A DNA stretch of 64,000 nt from Cellulomonas humilata (lineage in GTDB: Bacteria; Actinomycetota; Actinomycetes; Actinomycetales; Cellulomonadaceae). The stretch lies in assembly GCF_013359775.1 (NCBI RefSeq), contig NZ_JABMCI010000067.1, positions 124,001 to 188,000 of the forward strand, given 5' to 3'. The position numbers and the translations under genes are program-made. The number at the start of each line of letters is the position of its first letter. Positions within the stretch are counted from its first letter, which is position 1. Positions 16,778 through 25,916 of this stretch are shown here, in pieces. The notes under the pieces were generated by a model that ran no database searches, was not told the origin of the DNA, and was given only the letters and a program-made list of their open reading frames with translations.

Positions 16778-17617
16778 TCAGCGCTCGGTGTCGTCGTTTC
16801 GGCCGCGGGCCATGACGACGAGCGCCGTCCCGCCGACGAGAGCGACGGTGCCCAGCACCATGATCGTGCGGCTCGCGAACCCGGTCGATGCGAGCTGACC
16901 CGGCGGGGCTGCCAGGACCTCGCTGACGAACGACGGGCTCGAGGAGAGGACCTCGGCGATGGGCTCCGGGTCGGTGACGGCCGGGGTGCCGGGGTCGATC
17001 GGGTCGATCGGGTCGGTGGGGTCGAGAGGGTCGACCGGCGTGCCGGGGTCGACCGGGTTGACGGGGTCGATCGGCTCGACGGGGTCGACCGGGTCCGTCG
17101 GGTCGACGGGCTCGATCGGGTCGATGGGCTCGACGGGGTCGATGGGATCGATCGGGTCGATCGGGTCGACGGGGTCGATCGGGTCGACGGGGTCCACCGG
17201 CTCCACCGGCTCGACCGGGTCGGTGCAGACCGGTGCCTGGCCGCCCTCACCGAAGTGCTCGTTGAACCCGCTGATCTGCACCCAGGTCACGCAGTGCCCG
17301 TCGGGGAACGCGCCCGCGAACGCGGGGTGGTCGGCCCAGGCGTAGGCGCTCTTGCCGACGTACGCCGCCTGGGGCCAGACGCCGTTGTGCGGCACGGACT
17401 GGTGGACGTTGAACGTCCGCTCCCCGGTGCCGTCGAGCGCGGTCACGCGGTAGTTCAGGTGGCCGTTGGCCTCGAACGTAGCGCCCGCCGGGAGCGTGAC
17501 GCCCTCGGCCGTGACCGTGTAGGGGGTCGGGCTGTCGGAGCCGCCGGCGTGGGCGGCGGTCGGGATCAGGATGAGTGCGGCCGTCAGGGCAGCGGCACCG
17601 AGGGTGCGGATGTGCAT
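16778..17617 (-). CDS. Sortase-anchored surface protein with Pro-Asp repeats (LASTG)
   Basis: A 279-aa exported protein. Residues 1-24 are a signal peptide ending AHA. Residues 25-131 are a small folded domain ('[15 protein letters not shown]', '[10 protein letters not shown]') with Cys109 and Cys131 that could pair. Residues 132-210 are a stalk of P-x-D/E-P units ('PVDPIDP'). A sorting signal LASTG at 242-246, a hydrophobic segment and a short charged tail (RGRNDDTER) follow. The Ala in place of Pro makes LAxTG, the motif used by class E sortases of actinobacteria. ATG 17617 has a good AAAGGA Shine-Dalgarno. Ligand unknown; it may be an adhesin. No sortase gene is in the window. Confidence 0.85.
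   Translation of the reverse strand: MHIRTLGAAALTAALILIPTAAHAGGSDSPTPYTVTAEGVTLPAGATFEANGHLNYRVTALDGTGERTFNVHQSVPHNGVWPQAAYVGKSAYAWADHPAFAGAFPDGHCVTWVQISGFNEHFGEGGQAPVCTDPVEPVEPVDPVDPIDPVDPIDPIDPIDPVEPIDPIEPVDPTDPVDPVEPIDPVNPVDPGTPVDPLDPTDPIDPIDPGTPAVTDPEPIAEVLSSSPSFVSEVLAAPPGQLASTGFASRTIMVLGTVALVGGTALVVMARGRNDDTER
16991..17218 (-). repeat. GC-rich minisatellite encoding the Pro-Asp stalk
   Basis: About 228 bp of imperfect 9-bp units of the type GGGTCGATC / GGGTCGACC (as read on the plus strand) encode the alternating Pro-x-Asp-Pro stalk of the LASTG protein. The unit count can change by slippage, so stalk length may vary among strains. Confidence 0.8.
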
Positions 17618-17956
17618 GGTGATCCTTTCGGGGTGCGTGGGTGCGCCTCGAGGTGTTCGGAATGGTGGTGGTGACGACGGCGGGAACCGACGGGCCTCAG
17701 CTGGGGGCCCGGGTCGGAAGTCGGGACGGGTCGTCGACCGCGTCCGCTTCTCCCTGCTCGATGTCATGACAATTGTCGCGTATCCGGTTGCCCCGGGCAT
17801 GGGACAGAGGTCCCACGGAGTCCTTCGTGCGGGTGAACGGGGCCTTGTCTGTGGACAGCGAGGTGTGCCACCCCTCTCGCGTCCCCTAGGGTTCCGGCCA
17901 GTGCAACCGGACATGACGGATGAACCGGACACCCATGACGCGAGGAGGGGGCACCG
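17618..17956. other. Divergent intergenic region upstream of the Tad operon and surface protein
   Basis: 339 bp without a convincing gene. It holds two overlapping perfect 10-bp palindromes, TGTCATGACA (17762-17771) and GACAATTGTC (17768-17777). A further dyad is TGGGAC-agag-GTCCCA (17800-17815). TAGGGT (17887-17892) would do as a -10 for cpaF, and a strong GGAGGGGG Shine-Dalgarno lies just before the GTG at 17957. The dyads are good operator candidates for co-regulation of pilus and surface protein; the cognate regulator is unknown. Confidence 0.55.
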
Positions 17957-19183
17957 GTGGACGGTGTGGCGATCCTCGAGACGGAGGTCCGTGAGCTCAT
18001 CCGACGGCGAGGGCTCGACCCGGTGCGGGACCGTCCCGGCGTCATCGCGCTGGTCTCGGACGCCATCGCCGACTACGACGAGCGGTCCGTCGTCGGCGCG
18101 GTCCCACCGCTCGTCGATGCGGTCGCTGCGCACAAGTCGGTGGTCGACGCGGTCGCCGGGCTCGGCCCGCTCCAGAAGTACCTCGACGACCCGGAGATCG
18201 AGGAGATCTGGATCAACTCCCCGACGCAGGTGTTCGTCGCCCGCCGCGGCGAGGCCGAGCTGACCACGACCATCCTCACCGACGGCCAGGTCCGCGACCT
18301 GGTCGAGAAGATGCTCAAGGTCTCCGGGCGGCGGCTGGACCTGTCCAGCCCGTTCGTCGACGCCAGCCTGCCGGGCGGGGAGCGGCTGCACGCGGTCATC
18401 CCCGACGTCACGCGGCGGCACTGGTCGGTGAACATCCGCAAGTACGTGGTCCGGGCGACGACGCTCGACGACCTCGTCGGCCTGGGCACGCTGACCCCGT
18501 ACGCGGCGGCGTTCCTCCAGGCGTCCGTCCGGGCCGGGCTGAACGTGCTCGTCTCCGGCGGAACTCAGGCCGGGAAGACCACGATGTTGAACGCGCTCGC
18601 TGGTGCCATCCCCGCTCGGGAACGCGTCATCACGTGCGAGGAGGTGTTCGAGCTCCGGCTCGTCGCGCGCGACTGGGTGGCCATGCAGTGCCGGCAGCCC
18701 AGTCTCGAAGGGACCGGGGAGATCCCCCTGCGCCGGCTGGTCAAGGAGGCGCTGCGCATGCGCCCGAACCGCCTGCTCGTCGGAGAGGTGCGCGAGGCGG
18801 AGGCGCTCGACCTGCTGATCGCGCTGAACGCGGGCGTGCCGGCCATGTGCACCATCCACGCCAACTCGGCACGGGAGGCGTTGACCAAGCTCTGCACGCT
18901 GCCGCTCCTGGCGGGGGAGAACGTGTCCGACCGGTTCGTGGTCCCCACGGTCGCCTCCGCGGTGGACCTCGTCGTGCACCTCGACCTGGACGGCGACGGC
19001 CGTCGGCTCGTCCGGGAGATCGTCGCGGTGCCCGGCCGGGTCGAGCAGGGGATCGTCGAGACGGCGGACGTGTTCCACGCGCGGGACGGGCACCTGGTCC
19101 GGGCCGACGGCTATCCGCCGCACCCGGAGCGCTTCGCCCGGACGGGCACCGACCTGTCCGCGCTGCTGCGAGGGCGGGGCTGA
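17957..19183 (+). CDS. cpaF: Tad pilus secretion ATPase (CpaF/TadA family)
   Basis: A 408-aa hexameric motor ATPase of type IVc (Tad) pilus systems. The N-terminal domain contains 'VAGLGPLQKYLDDPEIEEIWINSPTQVFV'. The RecA-like domain has Walker A GGTQAGKT at 201-208, the 'ITCEEVFELRL' Asp-box equivalent, 'LVKEALRMRPNRLLVGEVREAEALDLLIALNAG' (Walker B region) and the His-box 'CTIHANSAREAL'. The GTG follows a strong Shine-Dalgarno. It is the first gene of a seven-gene operon and its TGA overlaps the tadB ATG by one base. It would power pilin polymerisation from the cytoplasmic face. Confidence 0.95.
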   Translation: MDGVAILETEVRELIRRRGLDPVRDRPGVIALVSDAIADYDERSVVGAVPPLVDAVAAHKSVVDAVAGLGPLQKYLDDPEIEEIWINSPTQVFVARRGEAELTTTILTDGQVRDLVEKMLKVSGRRLDLSSPFVDASLPGGERLHAVIPDVTRRHWSVNIRKYVVRATTLDDLVGLGTLTPYAAAFLQASVRAGLNVLVSGGTQAGKTTMLNALAGAIPARERVITCEEVFELRLVARDWVAMQCRQPSLEGTGEIPLRRLVKEALRMRPNRLLVGEVREAEALDLLIALNAGVPAMCTIHANSAREALTKLCTLPLLAGENVSDRFVVPTVASAVDLVVHLDLDGDGRRLVREIVAVPGRVEQGIVETADVFHARDGHLVRADGYPPHPERFARTGTDLSALLRGRG

Positions 19184-20046
19184 TGGGGGTGGTCGTCGGC
19201 CTCGTGCTCGGGGCCGGGGTCGCTTGCATCTGGTGGTCGTTCTGTGCCGAGCCGCGACGGCCCGCTCCGGCGCGCAGGGCCGGGTGGCACGCCCGCACCC
19301 AGGACTCCCTCGTCCAGGCGGGTGTCACGGGGGTGAACCCCGGCGGGCTGGTGCTCGCCAGCGTGCTGCTCGGGTTGGTGGTCCTGGTCGTCGGGACCGC
19401 CCTGACCCGCATCCCGTCCATCGCGCTCTGCTTCGCGGTGTTCGCGGTGATGGCTCCCTGGGCGGTGGTGCGCTCGCGTGCCCGACGGCGCCGAGCCCGC
19501 CTCCGACAGCTGTGGCCGGAGGTGGTCGACCACCTCGGCTCCGGCATCCGGGCAGGACTGGCGCTGCCCGAGGCGGTCGCGCAGATCGGGGAGCGCGGCC
19601 CGGTCGAGCTGCGGGAGGCGTTCACCGCGTTCGCGGAGGACTACCGGGCGACGGGCCGGTTCGGGGAGTGCCTCGACCTGCTCAAGGCCCGCCTCGCGGA
19701 TCCCGTCGCCGACCGGATCATCGAGGCACTGAGGCTGACCCGCGACGTCGGCGGCACCGATCTCGGCCGGTTGCTGCGCACCCTGTCCACGTTCCTGCGC
19801 GAGGACGTGCGCACGCGCGGCGAGCTCGAGGCGCGGCAGAGCTGGACGGTCTACGCCGCTCGGCTCGCGGTGGCCGCCCCGTGGATCGTCCTCGCGCTGC
19901 TGGCCACGCGTGCCGAGGCCGCGAGCGCCTACGACACCGCGGCGGGCTTCGCCGTCCTGGTGGTCGGCGGCGCCTGCACGGTGGTCGCGTACCTGATCAT
20001 GCTGCGCATCGCGCGGCTGCCCGACGACCCGCGGGTGCTCCGGTGA
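19183..20046 (+). CDS. tadB: Tad pilus inner-membrane platform protein TadB
   Basis: A 287-aa membrane protein with an N-terminal hydrophobic anchor (2-20), a pair of membrane segments at about 55-95, and a type II secretion F (T2SSF) cytoplasmic helical domain. That domain carries 'LRQLWPEVVDHLGSGIRAGLALPEAVAQIGERGP' and 'LTRDVGGTDLGRLLRTLSTFLREDVRTRGELEARQSW'. Two further C-terminal membrane segments follow. The ATG shares a base with the cpaF stop (TGATG). With TadC it forms the platform on which CpaF acts. The length is typical. Confidence 0.92.
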   Translation: MGVVVGLVLGAGVACIWWSFCAEPRRPAPARRAGWHARTQDSLVQAGVTGVNPGGLVLASVLLGLVVLVVGTALTRIPSIALCFAVFAVMAPWAVVRSRARRRRARLRQLWPEVVDHLGSGIRAGLALPEAVAQIGERGPVELREAFTAFAEDYRATGRFGECLDLLKARLADPVADRIIEALRLTRDVGGTDLGRLLRTLSTFLREDVRTRGELEARQSWTVYAARLAVAAPWIVLALLATRAEAASAYDTAAGFAVLVVGGACTVVAYLIMLRIARLPDDPRVLR

Positions 20047-20975
20047 GCCCGGGCGTCGTCGGCGCTCTGGTGGGGCTGCTCGGTGGCCTCGGTCTGACGA
20101 TCGTCGTGCTCAGGCTGCGCTCCCGGCGCATCAGCCTCGACCAGCGGCTCGCGCCCTACCTGCGGCCGCAGCCCACGTCCTCGGGATTGCTGCGGGCGCC
20201 CACCGTGCGGGGACCGTTCGCCACGGTCGAACGGCTCGTCGCACCCGTGATGTCCGACGCGGTCCGGCTGGTCACGCGCCTCGGATCGCCCACGTCCGAG
20301 CTGCGCCGCCGCCTGTCGCGCGCCGGCCGGCCGGAGACCGTCGAGCAGTTCCGCGCCGGGCAGGTGGTCTGGGGCGTGCTCGGCCTCGCCGGCGGCCTCG
20401 CGCTCGCGCTCGTGCTCGCCGCGACGCGTGGCACCGGCGTCGCCGCCCTCGTCCTGCTGGTCGTCATCTGCGGGCTGACCGGCGTGCTCGCCCGCGACTG
20501 GGCGCTGACGCGCGAGGTGCAGGCGCGGGAGTCCCGGATGCTCACGGAGCTGCCGACCATCGCGGAGCTGCTCGCCCTGGCGGTCGGCGCCGGCGAGGGA
20601 GCGGTCGGCGCGCTCGAGCGGGTGGTCCGGAGCACGCACGGCGAGCTGTCCGCCGAGCTGGCCCGGACCCTCGCCGACGCCCGCGCGGGCGCCCCGTTGA
20701 CCGTCGCGCTCGACAACCTCGCCGACCGGACCGGGCTCACGGCGCTCGCCCGCTTCGCGGAGGGGGTCGCCGTGGCGGTGGAGCGCGGCACGCCCCTGGC
20801 CGACGTGCTGCGGGCGCAGGCGCAGGACGTCCGCGAGGAGGGGCGCCGCGCGCTCATGGAGACCGGTGGGCGCAAGGAGGTGCTGATGATGGTCCCGGTG
20901 GTCTTCCTGATCCTGCCGGTGACCGTCGTCTTCGCCGTCTTCCCCTCGATGGTGGTCCTGCGGGTCGGTCTGTGA
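20043..20975 (+). CDS. tadC: Tad pilus inner-membrane platform protein TadC
   Basis: A 310-aa second T2SSF-domain protein. It has an N-terminal membrane helix (5-22), two central membrane segments at about 110-145, and a helical domain with 'ESRMLTELPTIAELLALAVGAGEGAVGALERVV' and 'LARFAEGVAVAVERGTPLADVLRAQAQDVREEGRRALMETGGRKEVLMMVPVVFLILPVTVVFAVFPSMVVL'. The last part includes the C-terminal membrane pair. The GTG at 20043 overlaps the tadB stop (GTGA). It partners TadB in the pilus assembly platform. A gap of 54 bp with its own Shine-Dalgarno separates it from the pilin-like gene. Confidence 0.92.
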   Translation: MSPGVVGALVGLLGGLGLTIVVLRLRSRRISLDQRLAPYLRPQPTSSGLLRAPTVRGPFATVERLVAPVMSDAVRLVTRLGSPTSELRRRLSRAGRPETVEQFRAGQVVWGVLGLAGGLALALVLAATRGTGVAALVLLVVICGLTGVLARDWALTREVQARESRMLTELPTIAELLALAVGAGEGAVGALERVVRSTHGELSAELARTLADARAGAPLTVALDNLADRTGLTALARFAEGVAVAVERGTPLADVLRAQAQDVREEGRRALMETGGRKEVLMMVPVVFLILPVTVVFAVFPSMVVLRVGL

Positions 20976-21029
20976 CCCGCACGGGAACGTGGCACGGCGC
21001 CCCAGGGGCGTCCGACGAAGGGAGTACCG

Positions 21030-21293
21030 ATGACGAGCGGCACCGAGAGCACCGACGACCGACCGGCCGGACGCACCGCGGCGCTGCTGTGGGGCTCGCT
21101 GGTGTGGGGAGCGACGGCGTGGACAGGGGTCCAGCGACGCCTGCGGACTGGTGGGACCGACCGGGGCGACGTCCCGGGCTGGGTGCTCGTGACCCTGATG
21201 ACGGCGGGGCTGGTGACCGCGCTCTGGATCATCGCCGGCGACGCCCTGGGCCGGGTGTTCGAGGACGCCATCACCAGCGTCAAGGCGCCCTGA
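21030..21293 (+). CDS. Small pilin-like protein of the Tad operon
   Basis: An 87-aa protein: a hydrophilic N-terminal half, then 'TDRGDVPGWVLVTLMTAGLVTALWIIAGDALGRVFEDAITSVKAP'. The second part is one hydrophobic helix preceded by Arg-Gly-Asp and followed by a short amphipathic tail. This resembles Flp-type or DUF4244-type actinobacterial pilins, but the usual Glu at +5 of a prepilin is replaced by a less clear context, so the family call is tentative. ATG 21030 has a GGGAG Shine-Dalgarno 5-6 bases upstream. Its position between tadC and the TadE-like genes, where flp or minor-pilin genes sit, supports a structural pilus role. Its stop overlaps the next frame's apparent CTG start. Confidence 0.65.
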   Translation: MTSGTESTDDRPAGRTAALLWGSLVWGATAWTGVQRRLRTGGTDRGDVPGWVLVTLMTAGLVTALWIIAGDALGRVFEDAITSVKAP

Positions 21294-21664
21294 GGGCGGA
21301 TGCCGGCTCGGCGATCGTCGACTTCGCCCTGGTCGGTGGCCTGGTGACGGTGCTGTTCGTCGCGGTGCTCCAGCTGACGATCGTGCTCCATGTGCGGAAC
21401 ACGCTGGTCGACTCGGCGGCCGAGGGCGCGCGCTACGGGGCGCTGGGGGGTCACGAGCCTGCCGACGGGGCCGAGCGGTCGCGGGACCTGATCGCGCAGT
21501 CGCTGTCGTCGGCGTACTCCCAGGGGGTCAGCGCCACCCGGACCACCCTCGACGGGCTGGACGTCGTCGAGGTCCAGGTCGAGGCCCCGCTGCCGCTCGT
21601 CGGCCTGGTCGGTGCCGCCGGGACCCTGACCGTCCGCGGGCACGCCCTGGTCGAGGACCCGTGA
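21290..21664 (+). CDS. TadE-like minor pilin (apparent CTG start)
   Basis: A 124-aa protein with the TadE signature at the very N-terminus: 'DAGSAIVDFALVGGLVTVLFVAVLQLTIVLHVRNTLVDSAAEGARYGAL'. That is a processing-type region, the hydrophobic helix and the conserved 'A-A-x-x-G-A-R-Y' turn. The frame has no ATG, GTG or TTG that keeps this region without adding long unrelated sequence. The best start is CTG 21290, whose CTGA overlaps the preceding stop exactly as GTGA/ATGA overlaps do elsewhere in this operon. Translation would rely on coupling to the upstream gene. An automated call may instead begin far upstream at 20972. It is a probable pseudopilin for pilus tip or biogenesis. Confidence 0.75.
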   Translation: MRADAGSAIVDFALVGGLVTVLFVAVLQLTIVLHVRNTLVDSAAEGARYGALGGHEPADGAERSRDLIAQSLSSAYSQGVSATRTTLDGLDVVEVQVEAPLPLVGLVGAAGTLTVRGHALVEDP

Positions 21665-22110
21665 GCCTGCGCGGACGACTCACCGGCGACGCGGGAAGCT
21701 CGGTCGTCGAGTTCCTCGGGCTCTCGCTCGTCCTGCTGGTGCCGCTGGTGTACCTGGTGCTCGTGCTGGGCCGCATCGAGGCCGCGACGTTCGCCGCGGA
21801 GGGTGCCGCGCGGGAGGCGGCGCGCACGTTCGTCGTCGCCGACCGGTCCGACGAGGGCACCGAGCGGGCGCTGGCCGCGGTCGGGATCGCCCTGCGGGAC
21901 CAGGGCTTCGACGACGACCCCTCCGACGCCCTCACGCTCACCTGCTCGGCGTCGCCGTGCCTGGCGCCCGGCAGCGACGTGGCGGCCCGGATCGACGTGC
22001 GCGTGCCGCTGCCGTTCGTGCCGGGTTTCGTGCGGGACGTCGTCCCGCTGGAGGTGCGGGTGAGCTCCGAGCGGGTCGCGCCGGTCGACACCTACAGGTC
22101 GACCCGGTGA
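21661..22110 (+). CDS. TadE-like minor pilin, second copy
   Basis: A 149-aa protein with GTG 21661 overlapping the previous stop (GTGA). Residues about 9-50 are 'GDAGSSVVEFLGLSLVLLVPLVYLVLVLGRIEAATFAAEGAAREAARTFV', the TadE/TadF pseudopilin N-terminus including the Glu in 'VVEF'. The exported remainder has a Cys pair in 'LTCSASPCLAPG', possibly a disulfide. It belongs with the preceding TadE-like protein as a minor pilin of the Tad apparatus. Confidence 0.85.
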   Translation: MSLRGRLTGDAGSSVVEFLGLSLVLLVPLVYLVLVLGRIEAATFAAEGAAREAARTFVVADRSDEGTERALAAVGIALRDQGFDDDPSDALTLTCSASPCLAPGSDVAARIDVRVPLPFVPGFVRDVVPLEVRVSSERVAPVDTYRSTR

Positions 22111-22571
22111 GGCGCGGGACGTCCGACGACCGTGGGCAGGTGATGATCCTGACCATCGGGTTCGTGGTGGTCGCCCTGCTGCTCATCACGGTCGTCGTGT
22201 CGGCGGCGGGCGTGCACCTGGAGCGCAAGAGGCTGCTGGCGCTCGCGGACGTGCTGGCGCTCGAGGCGGCCGACGCGGTGAGCGACGACCGGTACTTCGC
22301 CCCCGGGGCCGGGCAGGGAGACCCGGACGTGGAGGGGCTCCCGCTCACCGACGGGTCGGTGCGGGCAGCGGTCGACGCCTACCTGCGGGACAACCCCGAC
22401 GCGGCCACCGCCTGGGACGACTTCGCGGTGCTCTCGGCGTCGACGACCGACGGCCGCTCGGCGCACGTGCACCTGGCCGCCGTGGTCCGTCCGGTGCTGC
22501 TCAGCTGGGTGCTCGCGCCGTGGCAGGACGGGATCGCGCTCGAGGCGGAGTCGGTCGCGCGGGGTTCGTGA
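22107..22571 (+). CDS. TadG-like pilus-associated protein (Rv3654c-like)
   Basis: A 154-aa protein with GTG 22107 overlapping the previous stop (GTGA). The N-terminus 'RGTSDDRGQVMILTIGFVVVALLLITVVVSAAGVHLERKRLLALADVLALEAADAV' matches the 'helicase/secretion neighborhood TadE-like' (Rv3654c-type) family. It has an R-G-Q motif, one membrane helix and the 'L-A-D-x-A-A-L-x-A-A-D' continuation. The remainder is an exported alpha/beta domain. It is the last gene of the seven-gene Tad operon; the convergent RCC1 gene lies 14 bp away. Confidence 0.85.
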   Translation: MRRGTSDDRGQVMILTIGFVVVALLLITVVVSAAGVHLERKRLLALADVLALEAADAVSDDRYFAPGAGQGDPDVEGLPLTDGSVRAAVDAYLRDNPDAATAWDDFAVLSASTTDGRSAHVHLAAVVRPVLLSWVLAPWQDGIALEAESVARGS

Positions 22572-22585
22572 GGCTGGGGGAGAAC

Positions 22586-24388
22586 TCAGCTCCGTAGCCC
22601 GAGCATGAACTCCGTCCCGACCGAGACCGTCGTCCAGTCGGCAGCGGTGCCGACCTGCGTCGGAGCCCACCTGTCGACGGCCGTCCCGTCCCCGAGCTGG
22701 CCGGCCGAGTCTCTGCCCCAGGCCCACAACGTCCCGTCGGTGGCGATCGCCGCGGCGCTCGCGCCGCCGAGCTGGACCGTCTTCCACGTGCGGTCGGTCG
22801 CGACCTGCTGGGGGACCAGCCTGTCGGTCGTCGTCCCGTCGCCCAACGTCCCCTGGGTGTTCCGACCCCAGGTCCACAACCCGCCGTCGGCGGTGAGTGC
22901 CGCGCTGTGATCGCCGGCCGCGGCGACCGCGGCGAACGCGGTGCCGGGCGCGATCGGGACGGGCGTCGAACGGGTCGTCGTCGTGCCGTCGCCTACCTCG
23001 CCGAAGGCGTTCCTGCCCCACGCCCAGAGCGAGCCGTCGGCGCGCAGGGCCAGCGTGTGGTCCGCCCCGGCCGCGATCGCGGCCCAGTAGCCTCCGCCGA
23101 CCTGGGTCGGGACGCTGACGTACTCCTCGGGCGAGCCGGTGCCGAGCTGACCGCTGTCGTTGCGGCCCCAGGTCCACAGCGTGCCGTCGCTGCGCAGACC
23201 CACGCCGTGGTCGGAGCCGAGCGCGACGTCGACCCAGCCGGTGCCCGGGACCTGGACCGGTGCCGAGCTGTCCGCGAGAGAGCCCCAGAGCCACAGCGTG
23301 CCGTCGTCCATGATGCCGGCCGAGGAGACGCTCCCGGCCTCGATCTGCGTCCACGCGCTGGACGTCCCGACCTCGCCCGGGTCGACGCCTGGTTCCTCGC
23401 TGATCCGGCCGAGCTGGCCGAAGTCGGTCGAGCCCCACGACCACAGGGTCCCGTCGTCGGCCAGAGCGAGGCTGTGCTGACCGCCGGCCGCGACGTCGGT
23501 CCAGGTGCGCACGGTGGAGGTCACCACGGGTGTCGACCGGTCGGTGAGGGTTCCGTCGCCGAGCTGGCCGAACTCGTTGTCGCCCCAGCCGTTGAGTCCC
23601 GGGCCGGTCGTCCGGGGTTCGGGCAGCACCACGTGGGTGCTGCCGGTGAGGGTCGGCCGGCGCACGTCGGTCGCGGTCACGGTGTGGTCCCCCGGGGTGA
23701 GCAGGGTCAGGCCGTCCGGCAGCTCCAGCGCCACCCGTCCGACGTCGGCGCGGGTGAACCGGATCCGGGCCGGCGCCACCCCTGCGCCCTGGGCAGGGTC
23801 GGTCGTGCTCATCGCGACGGTGCCACGGTAGGAGGTGGCGATGTTGCCCCAGTCGTCCCAGGCGATGACCTCGATCGGCACGGTCACCCCGGCGACGATC
23901 GGCTCCGGCGGGATCGCCACCGCGAGCTGGGTCGCACGCCCCGGCCGGACGGTGATGCCCCGCCCCGTCCCGGCGACGGACAGGTCCCCGAGCTCGTGCG
24001 TGCTGAAGGCCCAGCCGCCCGCGGTGAAGACGGTGACCGAGAAGGCATGGCGTCCGCGGTCGGCTGCGGTGAACGTGTACGTCTCCGGGAGCCCGGAGTA
24101 GTCGTGGGGGCCCTGGCCGAAGCTGATCGTGCCTCTGTACGAAGGGACCGCTCGGCCCGCCGCGTCCCGAGCGGTGACCGTGAGGCGGAACGGGACACCC
24201 GCGACCGCGCACGCCGGCGTCGTGATCGAGAACGACGCCACGGGGCCGGAGCCGATCGGGCGCTCGACCCTGGCCGGGCCGACAGCGGCGCCGGCGGAGA
24301 CGGCGACGACACCGAGGACGGTCAGGAGGACGGCGAGGAGCCGCAGGAGGCCCGTGATCGGGCGTCGGCTGGGGGAGGGGGATGTCAT
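22586..24388 (-). CDS. Secreted RCC1-repeat beta-propeller protein with Ig-like domains
   Basis: A 600-aa exported protein with a signal sequence in the first 36 residues. Residues about 45-285 form two invasin/Ig-like units ('[38 protein letters not shown]', '[29 protein letters not shown]'). The remainder is an RCC1/BLIP-II propeller of about seven units of the form 'W-x-D-V-A-x-G-x-x-H-(S/T)-L-A-L-x-x-D-G-T-L-W-x-W-G-x-N-x-x-G-Q-L-G-D-G-T'. Each blade carries 'GLWTWGRN' or 'GTLWAWG'. It ends without an anchor, so it is probably secreted. Bacterial RCC1 proteins bind proteins or surfaces; its place beside the Tad locus hints at adhesion (inference). Confidence 0.9.
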   Translation of the reverse strand: MTSPSPSRRPITGLLRLLAVLLTVLGVVAVSAGAAVGPARVERPIGSGPVASFSITTPACAVAGVPFRLTVTARDAAGRAVPSYRGTISFGQGPHDYSGLPETYTFTAADRGRHAFSVTVFTAGGWAFSTHELGDLSVAGTGRGITVRPGRATQLAVAIPPEPIVAGVTVPIEVIAWDDWGNIATSYRGTVAMSTTDPAQGAGVAPARIRFTRADVGRVALELPDGLTLLTPGDHTVTATDVRRPTLTGSTHVVLPEPRTTGPGLNGWGDNEFGQLGDGTLTDRSTPVVTSTVRTWTDVAAGGQHSLALADDGTLWSWGSTDFGQLGRISEEPGVDPGEVGTSSAWTQIEAGSVSSAGIMDDGTLWLWGSLADSSAPVQVPGTGWVDVALGSDHGVGLRSDGTLWTWGRNDSGQLGTGSPEEYVSVPTQVGGGYWAAIAAGADHTLALRADGSLWAWGRNAFGEVGDGTTTTRSTPVPIAPGTAFAAVAAAGDHSAALTADGGLWTWGRNTQGTLGDGTTTDRLVPQQVATDRTWKTVQLGGASAAAIATDGTLWAWGRDSAGQLGDGTAVDRWAPTQVGTAADWTTVSVGTEFMLGLRS

Positions 24389-24562
24389 CGCGCACCTCGA
24401 TCGCGCGTCGGCCGCGGGACCGTCTCGGGCCGTCCGCTTCAGCCCACGTTGGCCCGGTCCGGCGATGCGGTCCAGGGTCCAAAGGCCTCAACGGCGGCTC
24501 CGTCGGCCGGCCGGGCTCGTCCGGAGGGAGCGGCGGCGTGGGACCCGGTAGCCTGGACGGTT

Positions 24563-25678
<1,116 letters not shown>

Positions 25679-25710
25679 CCGCGCTGGCTTCGAAGGCCGA
25701 AGTTATAGGT

Positions 25711-25785
25711 CGAAGGTCCTTCGGAAAACGCTCTCAAACCCCCGCAGGACACGGGTTGGTAACGACACTTGCGCCAACCTAGCCT
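25711..25785 (+). promoter_or_regulatory. Control region of the multiple-sugar ABC operon
   Basis: In order this holds a compact dyad CGAAGG-T-CCTTCG (25711-25723), a LacI-operator-like sequence GAAAACGCTCTC (25724-25735), and a promoter candidate TTGGTA (25756-25761), N18, TAGCCT (25780-25785). The -35 lies in an inverted repeat GGTTGG (25754-25759)/CCAACC (25774-25779). The start site would be near 25792 with a 125-nt leader. The ROK regulator encoded four genes later is a candidate ligand for one of the dyads. Confidence 0.45.
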
Positions 25786-25916
25786 TCAGGTCTTGAATGC
25801 AACCGACATGACCGGCCATGCGGACCGGTAGGACCAGAGACGGTCCTGCTCGGGCCGCCGGGGCACAGATGCCTCGGCGCCGCAGGTCGGACGGTGCAAC
25901 GAGAGAGCGGACAACG

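Noticed and set aside
16991..17218. Repeat array considered as CRISPR
   Set aside because: Units are 9 bp, contiguous and without spacers, and they encode the protein stalk. No cas gene is present.
16959..17345. Gly-Ser-Thr repeat frame on the plus strand
   Set aside because: It is the reverse complement of the Pro-Asp stalk repeats. The minus-strand gene has a signal peptide, ribosome-binding site and sorting signal, and this frame has none.
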